The notes beneath the pieces were generated by a model. That model ran no database searches. It was given only the letters and a program-made list of their open reading frames with translations, and was not told the origin of the DNA. Shown here one piece after another: positions 42,098 through 50,938 of a stretch of DNA of 59,561 nt. The stretch covers positions 1 to 59,561 of the forward strand of contig JAFQWA010000019.1 of assembly GCA_017407705.1 (NCBI GenBank). Reading direction: 5' to 3'. A program made the position numbers and the translations under genes. The stretch's first letter is position 1; each line of letters opens with the position of its first letter. This DNA is from Clostridia bacterium. GTDB lineage: Bacteria; Bacillota; Clostridia; Oscillospirales; Acutalibacteraceae.

Positions 42098-43753
42098 ATG
42101 CTTGTTTGCCTTCATATTGAGAATATTGCTGTTATTGAAAAAGCCGATGTTGAATTTGATAAGGGATTCAGCGTTTTAACCGGTGAAACAGGTGCCGGTA
42201 AGTCTATTTTGATAGATTCTATAAACGCAGTTTTGGGTGAACGTACCTCTAAAGAGCTTATCAGAACAGGCTGTGAAAAGGCAGTTGTTTCTGCTTCTTT
42301 TTGCAACATTTCGTCTGCGGTCAAATCTAAACTCAGTGAGCTCGGTTTTGATTTAGAGGATGATGAGCTTATCATTTCCCGAATACTTACTGAGTCAAAA
42401 AGCAGTGCTAAAATAAACGGTCAGCCTGCCACCGCAGCTATTATCCGTGAGATAGCACCTATGCTTGTGGATATCCACGGTCAGCATGACTCTCAGGCTC
42501 TTTTAATGCAGGAAAAACATTATACATACATTGATTCGTTGGCGAAAAACAGTGATATTTTAAATCAGTACGCTGTTGCCTTTAAAGCAATGCAATCCAC
42601 CAGAAAGCAGATCAAAAAACTTACTGAAAGCTTAGAGGATAAGGAAAAACGCATTGAGCTTTTAGAGTTCCAGATAAATGAGCTTGAAAAGGCTGATATA
42701 AAGGTTGGAGAGCGTCAAAAGCTCACTGAGCGCCGTGATGTTATCAACAATATGCAAAGCATTACAGACGCTTTGTATGCCGCACATATTGCTCTTTGTG
42801 GTGACGATGCTGAGCTGCAGGGTGCTGTATCCCTGGCAATCTCTGCGTCTGAGCAGTTGACTGCTATTTCAAATATATGGAACAACTCAGCTGAGGTAAA
42901 CGATCAGCTATCAAATGCTGTATCTTTACTTCAGGATGTAAAATCAGGCATAGACAAGCTGCTTTCCGATATTGATTTTGATAAAGACGAACTGCAATCA
43001 GTTGAGGAAAGACTGGATATGTATTACCGTTTGTCTTTAAAATACGGTGCTGATGAACAGCAGATGCTTAACTTCCTGCAAGACTGTAAAAACGAACTTA
43101 AAACTATCGTTACCTCTGATGAGGAGATAGTAAAATTAAGTGAACTTTTGCAACAGCAGGTAAGTGAAGTTAAAAGACTTGGGGCAAAGCTTACCGACTC
43201 ACGTAAAGCGGCAGGAGAGTTTTTTGCCAAAGAGGTTGCTGCCCAGCTTGAATACTTGAATATGCCCAGTGTTAAGATTATCGTAGATATTACCGACTGT
43301 GCTTATTCACTGCTTGGCGCTAACAGAGTGGAGTTTTTAATTTCCACTAACCCCGGAGAGCCGCCAAAACCCTTGTCTAAGATTGCATCAGGCGGTGAAA
43401 TGTCACGTATTATGCTTGCCATTAAGAATGTTTTGGCACATAACGACCCTGTGGATACCCTGATATTCGACGAAATTGATACCGGTATCAGCGGTAAAGC
43501 GGCACAAAAGGTTGGTTATAAGCTAAAACAGACGGCAGACGGCAAGCAGGTTATCTGTGTAACACATCTTGCACAAATTGCCGCTTTAGCCGACACACAT
43601 CTGCTAATTGAGAAAAATATTGAGTCAGGCAGAGCCACAACTACTATTACGCCACTTGATTATAACGGCAGAAGGTATGAGTTGGCACGTATTATCGGCT
43701 CGGACGTTACTGATTCAACATTAAAAAGTGCTGAAGAAATGTTAAGATATTGA
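42098..43753 (+). CDS. recN: DNA repair ATPase RecN
   Basis: A 551-residue SMC-like protein acting in double-strand break repair. Walker A 'LTGETGAGKSILIDSI' is near the N terminus, a long coiled coil spans about 150-380, and the C-terminal part has the signature 'LSKIASGGEMSRIMLAIK', Walker B 'TLIFDEIDTGISG' and 'VICVTHLAQIA'. GGGAGG precedes the ATG. The tyrS promoter begins at its stop codon. Confidence 0.97.
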   Translation: MLVCLHIENIAVIEKADVEFDKGFSVLTGETGAGKSILIDSINAVLGERTSKELIRTGCEKAVVSASFCNISSAVKSKLSELGFDLEDDELIISRILTESKSSAKINGQPATAAIIREIAPMLVDIHGQHDSQALLMQEKHYTYIDSLAKNSDILNQYAVAFKAMQSTRKQIKKLTESLEDKEKRIELLEFQINELEKADIKVGERQKLTERRDVINNMQSITDALYAAHIALCGDDAELQGAVSLAISASEQLTAISNIWNNSAEVNDQLSNAVSLLQDVKSGIDKLLSDIDFDKDELQSVEERLDMYYRLSLKYGADEQQMLNFLQDCKNELKTIVTSDEEIVKLSELLQQQVSEVKRLGAKLTDSRKAAGEFFAKEVAAQLEYLNMPSVKIIVDITDCAYSLLGANRVEFLISTNPGEPPKPLSKIASGGEMSRIMLAIKNVLAHNDPVDTLIFDEIDTGISGKAAQKVGYKLKQTADGKQVICVTHLAQIAALADTHLLIEKNIESGRATTTITPLDYNGRRYELARIIGSDVTDSTLKSAEEMLRY

Positions 43754-43778
43754 CATTTTCAAAATGCTGTGATAATAT
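43750..43778 (+). promoter_or_regulatory. Promoter for tyrS T-box leader
   Basis: TTGACA (43750-43755), 17 bases, TATAAT-like TAATAT (43773-43778). The -35 box overlaps the recN stop codon. Confidence 0.8.
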
Positions 43779-43789
43779 TGTAATGCTAA

Positions 43790-44050
43790 ATGGCGATGAT
43801 AAGAAGAGTAGTCCGAAATTTATATTAAGAGAGCTTTTGGTTGGTGTGAAAAAGCTGTAAATTCGGTGCGAAGTACATCTTTGAGCCGAAACTTTGAAGA
43901 TTTTTTATTTGTGTAGGAGTTTCCGTGTCCGCACGTTACAGCGGCAGAGTAATTTTTACTCACTGAGTCCGTCATCGTGAGGTGTCGGAAAACTGAGGTG
44001 GTAACACGGTATTATCCGTCCTCTGCATTTTATTTGCAGAGGATTTTTCT
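43790..44050 (+). promoter_or_regulatory. Tyrosine T-box riboswitch
   Basis: A 300-base leader before tyrS with the parts of a T-box. A stem I region carries a specifier loop with UAC (Tyr) at 43874-43876 in the setting GAAGTACATC; the T-box motif GAGGTGGTAACACGG lies near 43994-44008, where TGGT can pair with the ACCA end of uncharged tRNA-Tyr; and a terminator hairpin (44019-44027 with 44035-44043, then TTTTT) follows. Uncharged tRNA-Tyr should favour the antiterminator and allow tyrS transcription. A translated frame reading across this region (from 43977) is not coding. Confidence 0.92.
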
Positions 44051-44078
44051 TTTGCAAAATATTTTTGAGGTGAAAATA

Positions 44079-45305
44079 ATGGGAGTATTTGAAGAATTAC
44101 AGGGCAGAGGTATGATTGCCCAAATGACCAACGAGGAAAAGGTAAAAGACCTTTTAAACAACCACAAAATCAAATTTTACATCGGCTTTGACCCCACTGC
44201 TGACAGCCTTCACGTAGGCCACTTTGTGCAGGTTATGGTTATGTCACACATGCAGAAAGCAGGTCATACACCTATCGCACTGTTTGGCGGCGGTACCGGT
44301 ATGATTGGTGACCCTTCCGGTAAGACTGATATGAGAAAAATGCTTACCCGTGAGACTATTGAGTATAATATTTCACGCTTTAAGGAGCAGATGTCTAAGC
44401 TTATCGACTTCTCTGACGGCAAGGCTATTATGGTTAACAACGCTGATTGGTTGATGAACTTGAATTATATCAACTTCCTCAGAGAGGTTGGCGTTTATTT
44501 CTCAGTTAACAGAATGCTCAGCTTTGAGTGTTATAAACAGCGTTTAGAGAGAGGACTTTCTTTCTTCGAGCTTAACTATATGCTGATGCAGAGCTATGAC
44601 TTTTTGATCTTAAACCGTGAGCACGACTGCGTTATGGAGCTTGGCGGCGATGATCAGTGGAGTAACATTATCGGTGGTGTTGAGCTTATCCGCAAGGCAG
44701 ACCAGAAGGATGTTTACGGTATGACCTTTGCACTGTTGCAGACCAGCGACGGCAGAAAAATGGGTAAGACCGAAAAGGGTGCTGTTTGGCTTGATCCTGA
44801 GAAAACATCTCCTTATGAGTTCTTCCAGTATTGGAGAAACGTTGACGATGCTGACGTTATCAAGTGTATGAAGCTGCTTACCTTCTTGCCCCTTGATGAG
44901 ATTGCAGAGTATGAAAAGTTAGAGGGCAGTGAGATAAACAAGGCTAAAGAAAAGCTTGCATTTGAAGTAACTAAGCTTATCCACGGTGAGGATGAAGCAA
45001 ATAAGGCATTGCAGGCAGCTAAGTCCTTGTTCGGCGCAGGTGCCCACGATGAAAATATGCCTTCAACCGAAATCGGTGACGATGTTTTCGCTGACGGTAA
45101 AGTAAGTGTTATCGACCTGCTTTGCATCACAAAGCTTGCTCCTTCAAAGGGTGAGGCACGTCGACTTATTCAGCAGGGCGGTATCAGTGTTGATGACGTT
45201 AAAGTAACTGATATTCAGACCGCTGTAACTCCTGCCGATTTTGAGAAAGGTCACGTTATTATCAAAAAAGGTAAAAAGGCATTCCATAGAGTTGTGATTA
45301 AATAA
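44079..45305 (+). CDS. tyrS: Tyrosyl-tRNA synthetase
   Basis: A 408-residue class I synthetase. HIGH-type motif '[10 protein letters not shown]', the tyrosine pocket '[23 protein letters not shown]' region, the KMSKS-type motif '[13 protein letters not shown]' and a C-terminal S4 domain ('[20 protein letters not shown]'). The KMGKT form of the loop marks the TyrRS type seen in many Clostridia. The ATG at 44079 has TGAGGTGA upstream. Expression is governed by the T-box leader just described. Confidence 0.97.
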   Translation: MGVFEELQGRGMIAQMTNEEKVKDLLNNHKIKFYIGFDPTADSLHVGHFVQVMVMSHMQKAGHTPIALFGGGTGMIGDPSGKTDMRKMLTRETIEYNISRFKEQMSKLIDFSDGKAIMVNNADWLMNLNYINFLREVGVYFSVNRMLSFECYKQRLERGLSFFELNYMLMQSYDFLILNREHDCVMELGGDDQWSNIIGGVELIRKADQKDVYGMTFALLQTSDGRKMGKTEKGAVWLDPEKTSPYEFFQYWRNVDDADVIKCMKLLTFLPLDEIAEYEKLEGSEINKAKEKLAFEVTKLIHGEDEANKALQAAKSLFGAGAHDENMPSTEIGDDVFADGKVSVIDLLCITKLAPSKGEARRLIQQGGISVDDVKVTDIQTAVTPADFEKGHVIIKKGKKAFHRVVIK

Positions 45306-45307
45306 TT

Positions 45308-45334
45308 AAAAGCACCCGAACGGGTGCTTTTTTT
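45308..45334 (+). terminator. Intrinsic terminator after tyrS
   Basis: AAAAGCACCCG (45308-45318) and CGGGTGCTTTT (45321-45331) with a two-base loop and seven T in a row. Confidence 0.9.
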
Positions 45335-45335
45335 A

Positions 45336-45390
45336 TTGACAAAAGGGTGTAAAAGAGGTATAATTTGAAAATGAAAATCATTTTCAAATT
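45336..45390 (+). promoter_or_regulatory. Promoter with Fur/Zur-type box for the zur-znu operon
   Basis: TTGACA (45336-45341), 17 bases, TATAAT (45359-45364). Overlapping the -10 is a 13-base perfect inverted repeat with a three-base centre (45362-45390). Its core TGAAAATCATTTTCA is a 7-1-7 palindrome, and the 19-base GAAAATGAAAATCATTTTC form matches the classic Fur consensus at 16 of 19 positions by eye. A repressor bound here would cover the -10 and start site. Confidence 0.85.
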
Positions 45391-45404
45391 GGGATGTGTT
45401 AATA

Positions 45405-45803
45405 TTGGTAAAAGCTGTCAAATATAATACTAAACAGAGGGAAATAATTTTTGACTATTTAAAGCAAAACAGACATTCTCACGTTACTGCGGAGGATATT
45501 TTTGAGCATTTGAAAAAAGAGGGCAGAGCAGTTGGAAAATCCACTGTTTACCGTTATCTTGACTCACTTACCCAAAGCGGTGAGGTTAGAAAATACTTTT
45601 CTAACGACGGCAAGACAGCTCAGTATCAAATTGCTGATAACTGCGACAGCCATTATCATCTCAAATGTTCTGATTGCGGCAGAATAATTCACACTGACTG
45701 TGATGAAATCGCAGAGGTATTTAGTCATATTTTATCCGAACACAGCTTTGCTGTGGATATGAAAAAGACCGTAATTTACGGAAAATGTGATAAATGTATT
45801 TAG
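45405..45803 (+). CDS. zur: Fur-family metalloregulator, probably Zur
   Basis: A 132-residue Fur-family repressor. Winged helix 'YNTKQREIIFDYLKQNRHSH' to 'KSTVYRYLDSLTQSGEVRKY', then a dimerisation domain with metal ligands 'SHYHLKCSDCGRIIHTDCDE' and a C-terminal 'CDKC', giving the four-Cys structural zinc site. Linkage to znuABC makes zinc the likely signal. The start is TTG at 45405 (GGGA ten bases upstream) or GTG at 45396. The box on its own promoter suggests autorepression of the whole operon. Confidence 0.88.
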   Translation: MVKAVKYNTKQREIIFDYLKQNRHSHVTAEDIFEHLKKEGRAVGKSTVYRYLDSLTQSGEVRKYFSNDGKTAQYQIADNCDSHYHLKCSDCGRIIHTDCDEIAEVFSHILSEHSFAVDMKKTVIYGKCDKCI

Positions 45804-45822
45804 TTTCGGAGAACTGTATTTT

Positions 45823-46728
45823 ATGAAAAGATTTTTATCAATAGTTTTATTATGTGCCATATCACTTTTGTCAGTTTCAGGTTGCATGAAGCAAACAGAG
45901 GGTAATAAACTTAAAATCATCGCTACACTGTTTCCTCAGTACGACTTTGCCCGTGTTATAGCAGGGGATAAGGCAGAGGTTGCAATGCTGCTGCCCACCG
46001 GTGCTGACAGTCATTCTTACGACCCCACACCTGCTGATATAGTTAACTTTAACAAGGCTGATTTGTTTATTTATACCGGCAGTGAAATGGAGCCTTGGGC
46101 GGATAAAATGGTTAAATCCGCTACTGATAATGTGCGTGTTTTGGACGTATCCGATGAAATTGAGCTTTGCGGTGAGCACAGTCACGACGATCATTCTCAT
46201 TTAAGTGATCCTCACATCTGGACCAGCCCCAAAAATGCTGTGAAAATGGTAGATAATATCCTGAAAGCATTGTGCGAAATTGATAGTGATAATAAAGAAT
46301 ATTACACCAAAAACGCAGAGGCTTATAAAGCTAAATTAAATGAGCTTGATGAGAGCTTTAGGAGTATAGTTAACAACGGCAAAAGGAAAATGATGCTGTT
46401 TGCAGGTAGATTTGCAATGCACTACTTTGCAGAGGAATACGGCATTGAGCATGTTGCCGCTGTGGACGCTTGTACCTCGGATGCTCAGGCAAGTACGAAA
46501 TCCGTTGCAATGATAATAGATACGGTGAAATCAGAAAATATTCCCGTTGTATATTATGAGGAGCTGGCAGACCCTAAGGTTGCTAAAATGATAGCTGACG
46601 AGACCGGCTGTAAGATCTTACTTTTCCATTCCTGCCATAATATTTCAATTAAGGAAAAGGAAAGTGGTGCAACCTATCTGTCTCTGATGCAGCAAAACGC
46701 TGAAAATCTAAAAAAAGGATTAAATTAA
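45823..46728 (+). CDS. znuA: Zinc ABC transporter substrate-binding lipoprotein
   Basis: A 301-residue cluster A-I metal-binding protein with a signal peptide and lipobox Cys21 ('SVSGC'). 'LFPQYDFARVIAGDKAEVAML' and 'GADSHSYDPTPADI' contain the first metal His, and a His-rich acidic loop 'EHSHDDHSHLSDPHIW' is the hallmark of zinc rather than manganese binders. The ATG at 45823 has GGAGAA upstream. It follows zur by 19 bases and abuts znuC. Confidence 0.93.
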   Translation: MKRFLSIVLLCAISLLSVSGCMKQTEGNKLKIIATLFPQYDFARVIAGDKAEVAMLLPTGADSHSYDPTPADIVNFNKADLFIYTGSEMEPWADKMVKSATDNVRVLDVSDEIELCGEHSHDDHSHLSDPHIWTSPKNAVKMVDNILKALCEIDSDNKEYYTKNAEAYKAKLNELDESFRSIVNNGKRKMMLFAGRFAMHYFAEEYGIEHVAAVDACTSDAQASTKSVAMIIDTVKSENIPVVYYEELADPKVAKMIADETGCKILLFHSCHNISIKEKESGATYLSLMQQNAENLKKGLN

Positions 46729-47433
46729 ATGAATTTGTTATCGGTTAAAAATCTATCTGTTATGTACGATAATTTACTGGCTGCAGAAAACATTAGCTTT
46801 GATGTGGCTGAGGGTGATTATATTTGCATAGTAGGTGAGAACGGCAGCGGTAAAAGTACGGTGCTGAAAGGGATTTTGGGGCTCGTTCCTTTAAAATCAG
46901 GTACAGTTGAATATATCTATCCCGTATCGAAAACAGATATTGGCTATTTACCTCAGCAAACGTCTCTGCAAAAAGACTTTCCCGCCAGTGTTTACGAAGT
47001 GGTACTGTCCGGCTGCTTGAATGCAGATAAAACTAAGTGGTTTTATAATAAAAATGATAAGCAGACCGCTTTAAAAAATATGGAAAAGCTTGAAATTTTG
47101 GAGCTTAAAAACAAGTCATACAGAGATTTATCAGGCGGTCAACAGCAACGTGTATTACTTGCCAGAGCCTTGTGTAGTGCTAAAAAGCTTATTATGCTTG
47201 ATGAACCCGTTACCGGACTTGATCCTATGGTGTCGGATAAGATGTACCAAATAATCAGTGAAATCAATAAAAAAACCGGAATATCGGTGGTTATGGTATC
47301 ACACGACGTTGAGAGTGCTGTAAAATATGCCGATAAAATATTGCACCTTGATACTAAAATGCAGTTTTTCGGCACTACCTCTGATTATCTTAGCAGCGAT
47401 ATCGGACGTGGGTTTGTAGGGGGTAGGATATAA
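46729..47433 (+). CDS. znuC: Zinc ABC transporter ATP-binding protein
   Basis: A 234-residue ATPase: Walker A 'GENGSGKSTVLKG', Q-loop 'GYLPQQTSL', signature 'LSGGQQQRVLLARAL', Walker B 'LIMLDEPVTGLD', H-loop 'MVSHD'. The ATG follows the znuA stop with no gap, and its stop overlaps the permease start (TAATG). It energises zinc uptake with ZnuA and ZnuB. Confidence 0.93.
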   Translation: MNLLSVKNLSVMYDNLLAAENISFDVAEGDYICIVGENGSGKSTVLKGILGLVPLKSGTVEYIYPVSKTDIGYLPQQTSLQKDFPASVYEVVLSGCLNADKTKWFYNKNDKQTALKNMEKLEILELKNKSYRDLSGGQQQRVLLARALCSAKKLIMLDEPVTGLDPMVSDKMYQIISEINKKTGISVVMVSHDVESAVKYADKILHLDTKMQFFGTTSDYLSSDIGRGFVGGRI

Positions 47434-48236
47434 TGTTTATTGAATTTTTATCATATCCCTTTGTGCAACGAGCAATATTAGTAGGAAGTTTAGTGGCTGT
47501 ATGTGCCGCACTGCTTGGCGTTAGCTTAGTTTTAAAGCGGTATTCCATGATCGGTGACGGACTTTCCCACGTGGGCTTTGCCGCTATGTCTATTGGAGTT
47601 GCGTTTAATAAGGCACCGCTTTTCGTGGCAATACCCGTTGTAATCATTGCTGCATTTTTACTGCTCAGACTCAGTGAAAACGGCAAAATTAAAGGTGACG
47701 CTGCTATTGCTATGATTTCCAGCAGCTCCATTGCAGTTGCTATGATAGTGGTATCGCTTCAGGGCGGTATGAATACCGATATTTACGACTTTATGTTTGG
47801 TTCTATCCTTGCAGTAAATAAGTCGGAGGTTATAGCGGCGATTGTTATGGCGGCGGTAATAATTCCGTTATACATTATCTGTTATAACAAAATTTTCTCA
47901 ATAACCTTTGACGAAGCTTTTTCTAAAGCAACGGGAATTAAAACCAATTTCTATAATACGTTGTTAGCACTTTTAACCGCTGTAACCGTTGTAGTTGGTA
48001 TGAGACTTATCGGAACCTTGCTTATTTCAAGCCTGATAATATTCCCGTGTCTTACGGCTATGAGAGTGTTTAAAAGCTATAAAAAGGTTGTTATCTGCTC
48101 GGCAATTTTAGCCATACTCGGCGTTGTGATAGGCATATCAGCATCATGTGTATTATCTATTCCTGCAGGTTCTTCCATAGTTGTAACAAACCTTTTGATG
48201 TTTATTATCTTTACGATTATAGGTAAAATAAAATAA
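47433..48236 (+). CDS. znuB: Zinc ABC transporter permease
   Basis: A 267-residue ABC-3 family permease with about eight hydrophobic helices. Typical parts are 'LLGVSLVLKRYSMIGDGLSHVGFAA' and the late 'TGIKTNFYNTLLALLTAVTVVVGMRLIGTLLI' region. It closes the zur-znuA-znuC-znuB operon and is followed by a strong terminator. Confidence 0.93.
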   Translation: MFIEFLSYPFVQRAILVGSLVAVCAALLGVSLVLKRYSMIGDGLSHVGFAAMSIGVAFNKAPLFVAIPVVIIAAFLLLRLSENGKIKGDAAIAMISSSSIAVAMIVVSLQGGMNTDIYDFMFGSILAVNKSEVIAAIVMAAVIIPLYIICYNKIFSITFDEAFSKATGIKTNFYNTLLALLTAVTVVVGMRLIGTLLISSLIIFPCLTAMRVFKSYKKVVICSAILAILGVVIGISASCVLSIPAGSSIVVTNLLMFIIFTIIGKIK

Positions 48237-48268
48237 CCGAAAAGCATATAGCTTTTCGGTTATTTTTA
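48232..48268. terminator. Bidirectional terminator after znuB
   Basis: A 14-base-pair stem (48232-48245 with 48251-48264) with a five-base loop and TTTTT at 48263-48267. It also serves the converging minus-strand gene. Confidence 0.9.
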
Positions 48269-48276
48269 ATTTTTAT

Positions 48277-49422
48277 TTACTTTACTAATTCAACCTTATA
48301 TCCACGTTGTTTTAACAGGTCAGCCATAGCACCTTTACCAACCACGTGGGCTGCACCAACGCATATAAATACTTCTTTGCCAGATTTTAAAGCTTCTTCC
48401 GCATAATCTGCCATATTCTTGTTTCTGTCTGTTATCATAGCTTTGTTATATTCCTGATATAGTAATTCTTCTTGTGGACTTTCAAATTCATATCCCAGAT
48501 TTAAATAACCTGCAAATATAGATTCATTACCCTTTGACCATATATCAATTTGTGTATTATGTTCCTCTAAAATATTGACAGAGATCTCATAATAGTCTTC
48601 TATAGCACTTTTAAGCAACATCTCTTGTAAGCGATCTGAAAATCCTGCCATCATAGCAGACTGAAATGATGCAGACTCAACATCCAAGACTTCCTTATTC
48701 TGTTTATATGCTTCATTTATCAAATAACGGTCAATACCGTATTCATAGAAGACACTATATCTTTCATATGTAATACCGTTAATAAGATCCGCCCATACTG
48801 TAGCACAATAATAATTCCACACTTGGTCATAAAGACCATTTGCTTTAAGTATCTCAATCGCTGCATTGAGAGTTTCTTCTGTTACATGAGATCTGATAGT
48901 GGTTCTATCAGTATAAAGATATTTTGATACAGATTCTATCTGTGCATCTAAATCTTTTTCGTATGCAATAATATCAAATTCAACAGCTAAACTGTCTGAC
49001 TGTTTAAATGCGTTCATTACATAATCCGGTAAAGGGTACATACTTTTTCTTCCTACATGAATAGAACCAAACAGCCAAGCAACGTTGCCCTTGCTGTCAG
49101 TAACTTTATAGAGCAAAGGGGTAGATCCGGGTACTGTGGACTGTTTTTTAGTAGTGGGAGAGGTTGTGGTTTGTTTAGCTGTGGTTTTCGGTGTGGTAGC
49201 TTTTGTAGTTGTAGAAACTGTAGTAGATTGAGAAGTTGTAATTTGAGTGGTAGGTTGTGTTGTTATATCCTCTGGTGTTTGCTCTGTAGACAAAGTGGAG
49301 GCAACAGTTGTCGCTGCAGTAGTAGTTACTTCGCTGTTAATTACATTTTTATCAGTACAGGCAGTAACGGTTAGACATAATACGAACACTAATAATAAAG
49401 CTAATATTTTTTTGAATTTCAT
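48277..49422 (-). CDS. TraB/GumN family lipoprotein
   Basis: A 381-residue exported lipoprotein: signal peptide with lipobox Cys22 ('TVTAC'), a long Thr/Ser-rich linker (about 30-100), then a TraB/GumN domain. The family hallmarks are 'LFGSIHVG' at its start and 'CVGAAHVVGKGAMADLLKQRGY' at its end, with Glu and His residues that suggest a metal-dependent hydrolase fold (Tiki/TraB-like). Substrate unknown. The ATG at 49422 follows AAGGAGGGA; ten extra upstream codons in frame lack support. Confidence 0.9.
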   Translation of the reverse strand: MKFKKILALLLVFVLCLTVTACTDKNVINSEVTTTAATTVASTLSTEQTPEDITTQPTTQITTSQSTTVSTTTKATTPKTTAKQTTTSPTTKKQSTVPGSTPLLYKVTDSKGNVAWLFGSIHVGRKSMYPLPDYVMNAFKQSDSLAVEFDIIAYEKDLDAQIESVSKYLYTDRTTIRSHVTEETLNAAIEILKANGLYDQVWNYYCATVWADLINGITYERYSVFYEYGIDRYLINEAYKQNKEVLDVESASFQSAMMAGFSDRLQEMLLKSAIEDYYEISVNILEEHNTQIDIWSKGNESIFAGYLNLGYEFESPQEELLYQEYNKAMITDRNKNMADYAEEALKSGKEVFICVGAAHVVGKGAMADLLKQRGYKVELVK

Positions 49423-49442
49423 ATAAATCCCTCCTTGTTTAA

Positions 49443-49471
49443 AATATATCATATTAATTTTACAAAAGCAA
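49443..49471 (-). promoter_or_regulatory. Promoter for the TraB/GumN gene
   Basis: Minus strand TTGCTT (49471-49466), 17 bases, TATATT (49448-49443), about 20 bases before the ATG. Confidence 0.5.
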
Positions 49472-49475
49472 CATT

Positions 49476-49505
49476 AAAAAAAGCAGACAAAACAGTCTGC
49501 TTTTT
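49476..49505 (-). terminator. Intrinsic terminator after dpaB
   Basis: AAAAAGCAGAC (49478-49488) and GTCTGCTTTTT (49495-49505). Read on the minus strand, the stem ends in a T run just after the dpaB stop codon. Confidence 0.85.
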
Positions 49506-49511
49506 GTTGAT

Positions 49512-50084
49512 TTATAAAAGCATGGGCTGGATCTGGATCTTTTCAAGTGCTGAGTGCATTGCAACACTTGTTTTTGAAAAGTCTGCAACCAATGATGAAG
49601 GCTTTTTCTCACAGTCATCCTGCCGGTAAGGCACAAAGAAAATATTTTTATAATTTTGAAGCATTCCTATGTTTTTAGCTCCTGCGGTAAGACCGTCGTT
49701 AGTTGAAACTGCAATAAGTACAGGTCTGTTGTTACGAAGCTGAGATTTTGCAGCCATAGTTACAGAGCTGTCTGTGATGCCGTTTGCAAGTTTGCCCAAC
49801 GTATTACCGGTGCAAGGCTCGATAATCAGTATATCCAGCAGTTTTTTGGGGCCGATAGGCTCAGCCTCGGCAATAGTGGATATTATTTTTTTACCGCATA
49901 TTTTTTCTATCTGCTGAACAAAGTCCTCAGCTTTACCAAAACGTGTATCTGTTGTTGCAGCCATCTGCGACATAATCGGGTAAACGTCGGCACCTTCTTT
50001 GACAAGTGCGGCAATCTGCGGTATTACCTGAGAAAAGGTACAAAATGAGCCGCACATTGCAAATCCGACCCGTACAACACTCAT
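49512..50084 (-). CDS. dpaB: Dipicolinate synthase subunit B
   Basis: A 190-residue flavoprotein-fold protein (SpoVFB), partner of DpaA in making dipicolinic acid, the major spore-core solute. It has 'VGFAMCGSFCTFSQVIPQI', 'AEPIGPKKLLDILIIEPCTGNTLGKLANGITDS' and 'RPVLIAVSTNDGLTAGAKNIG' regions typical of the family. The ATG at 50084 lies seven bases after GGGAGG and overlaps the dpaA stop (ATGA). This pair is expressed in the mother cell in Bacillus; it shows that the organism can probably form endospores. Confidence 0.94.
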   Translation of the reverse strand: MSVVRVGFAMCGSFCTFSQVIPQIAALVKEGADVYPIMSQMAATTDTRFGKAEDFVQQIEKICGKKIISTIAEAEPIGPKKLLDILIIEPCTGNTLGKLANGITDSSVTMAAKSQLRNNRPVLIAVSTNDGLTAGAKNIGMLQNYKNIFFVPYRQDDCEKKPSSLVADFSKTSVAMHSALEKIQIQPMLL

Positions 50085-50938
50085 AAGCATTCCTCCCTTA
50101 AATAATTAAAGATAGTATCCTTAATTATCAAAGCGGCGGATTTGGGCGCTACTTTACCTGGCAGTGACAAAGCGTGGATGGCATTGAGCTTTAATTCTTT
50201 TGCATATTCAAAGTCAACGCCGCCGTTTAGTGATGCAAGATCAATAATAAGACAGTGTTCGGATAACTGCTGGAGCTGTTGTCTTTTGAAAATCAAATGA
50301 GGCACAGTGTTGAAGATAATGTCATATTTATGAAGATTGCTAAGCTCATAAATGTTCATACCTTCATAACCTTCTGCCTTTATCCAGGCTAAATCCGATG
50401 TTTTTCTTGCTGCTACTGTCACATCAGCACCCAGGGATTGCAAAGTTCTGCTTAAAATCTTACCGATTCTGCCATAGCCGGTCACTAAACATTTTGATTT
50501 AAACAAAGTAAAATCTGTGTTTTTCATAGCTATTTCAACAGCTCCTTCAACGGTGGGAACAGCGTTTAACACCGCCAACTCCTCACGCTGCAGATAGTCT
50601 ATCAGCGTTATTGATAGGTCATCTGCTTTAGTTAACAGTTCCTTTGACAAAGCCCCTGCAAAAATTATCTTACCTTTACCTTTTGCTGATTGAAGCAGCT
50701 CGTCTATATAAATGATTTTTTCGCTAAAAGGAGCGTTGACTGTTGTGCCGTCTTTGGTGGCAGGCATAGGAAGTATGATTATATCGGATATATTTATAAG
50801 TTTTTGTATATCAGATATGGAATCAACGTAACCCGGAACACCAAAGGGTACAGCTTCAATGCCGTCTGAACGCAATGATTTATATATAAAAGCCTGTCGC
50901 ATATCACCGCCGATAACTGCAAACACTTTATTATTCAT
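50081..50938 (-). CDS. dpaA: Dipicolinate synthase subunit A
   Basis: A 285-residue NAD(P)-binding protein (SpoVFA). The N-terminal 'FAVIGGDMRQAFIYKSLRSDG' is typical; the Rossmann loop 'VTGYGRIGKILSRTLQSLGADVTVAARK' lies in the middle, and 'LPGKVAPKSAALIIKDTI' near the end. It oxidises or dehydrates the lysine-pathway intermediate to dipicolinate together with DpaB. GGAGGAGG precedes the ATG. I looked for a sigma-K or sigma-G promoter in 50939-51060 and found no convincing match, only several short inverted repeats. Confidence 0.94.
   Translation of the reverse strand: MNNKVFAVIGGDMRQAFIYKSLRSDGIEAVPFGVPGYVDSISDIQKLINISDIIILPMPATKDGTTVNAPFSEKIIYIDELLQSAKGKGKIIFAGALSKELLTKADDLSITLIDYLQREELAVLNAVPTVEGAVEIAMKNTDFTLFKSKCLVTGYGRIGKILSRTLQSLGADVTVAARKTSDLAWIKAEGYEGMNIYELSNLHKYDIIFNTVPHLIFKRQQLQQLSEHCLIIDLASLNGGVDFEYAKELKLNAIHALSLPGKVAPKSAALIIKDTIFNYLREECL

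Noticed and set aside
43977-44078. N-terminal extension of tyrS
   Set aside because: It reads through the T-box motif and terminator hairpin; the ATG at 44079 has a proper ribosome site and matches the family N terminus.
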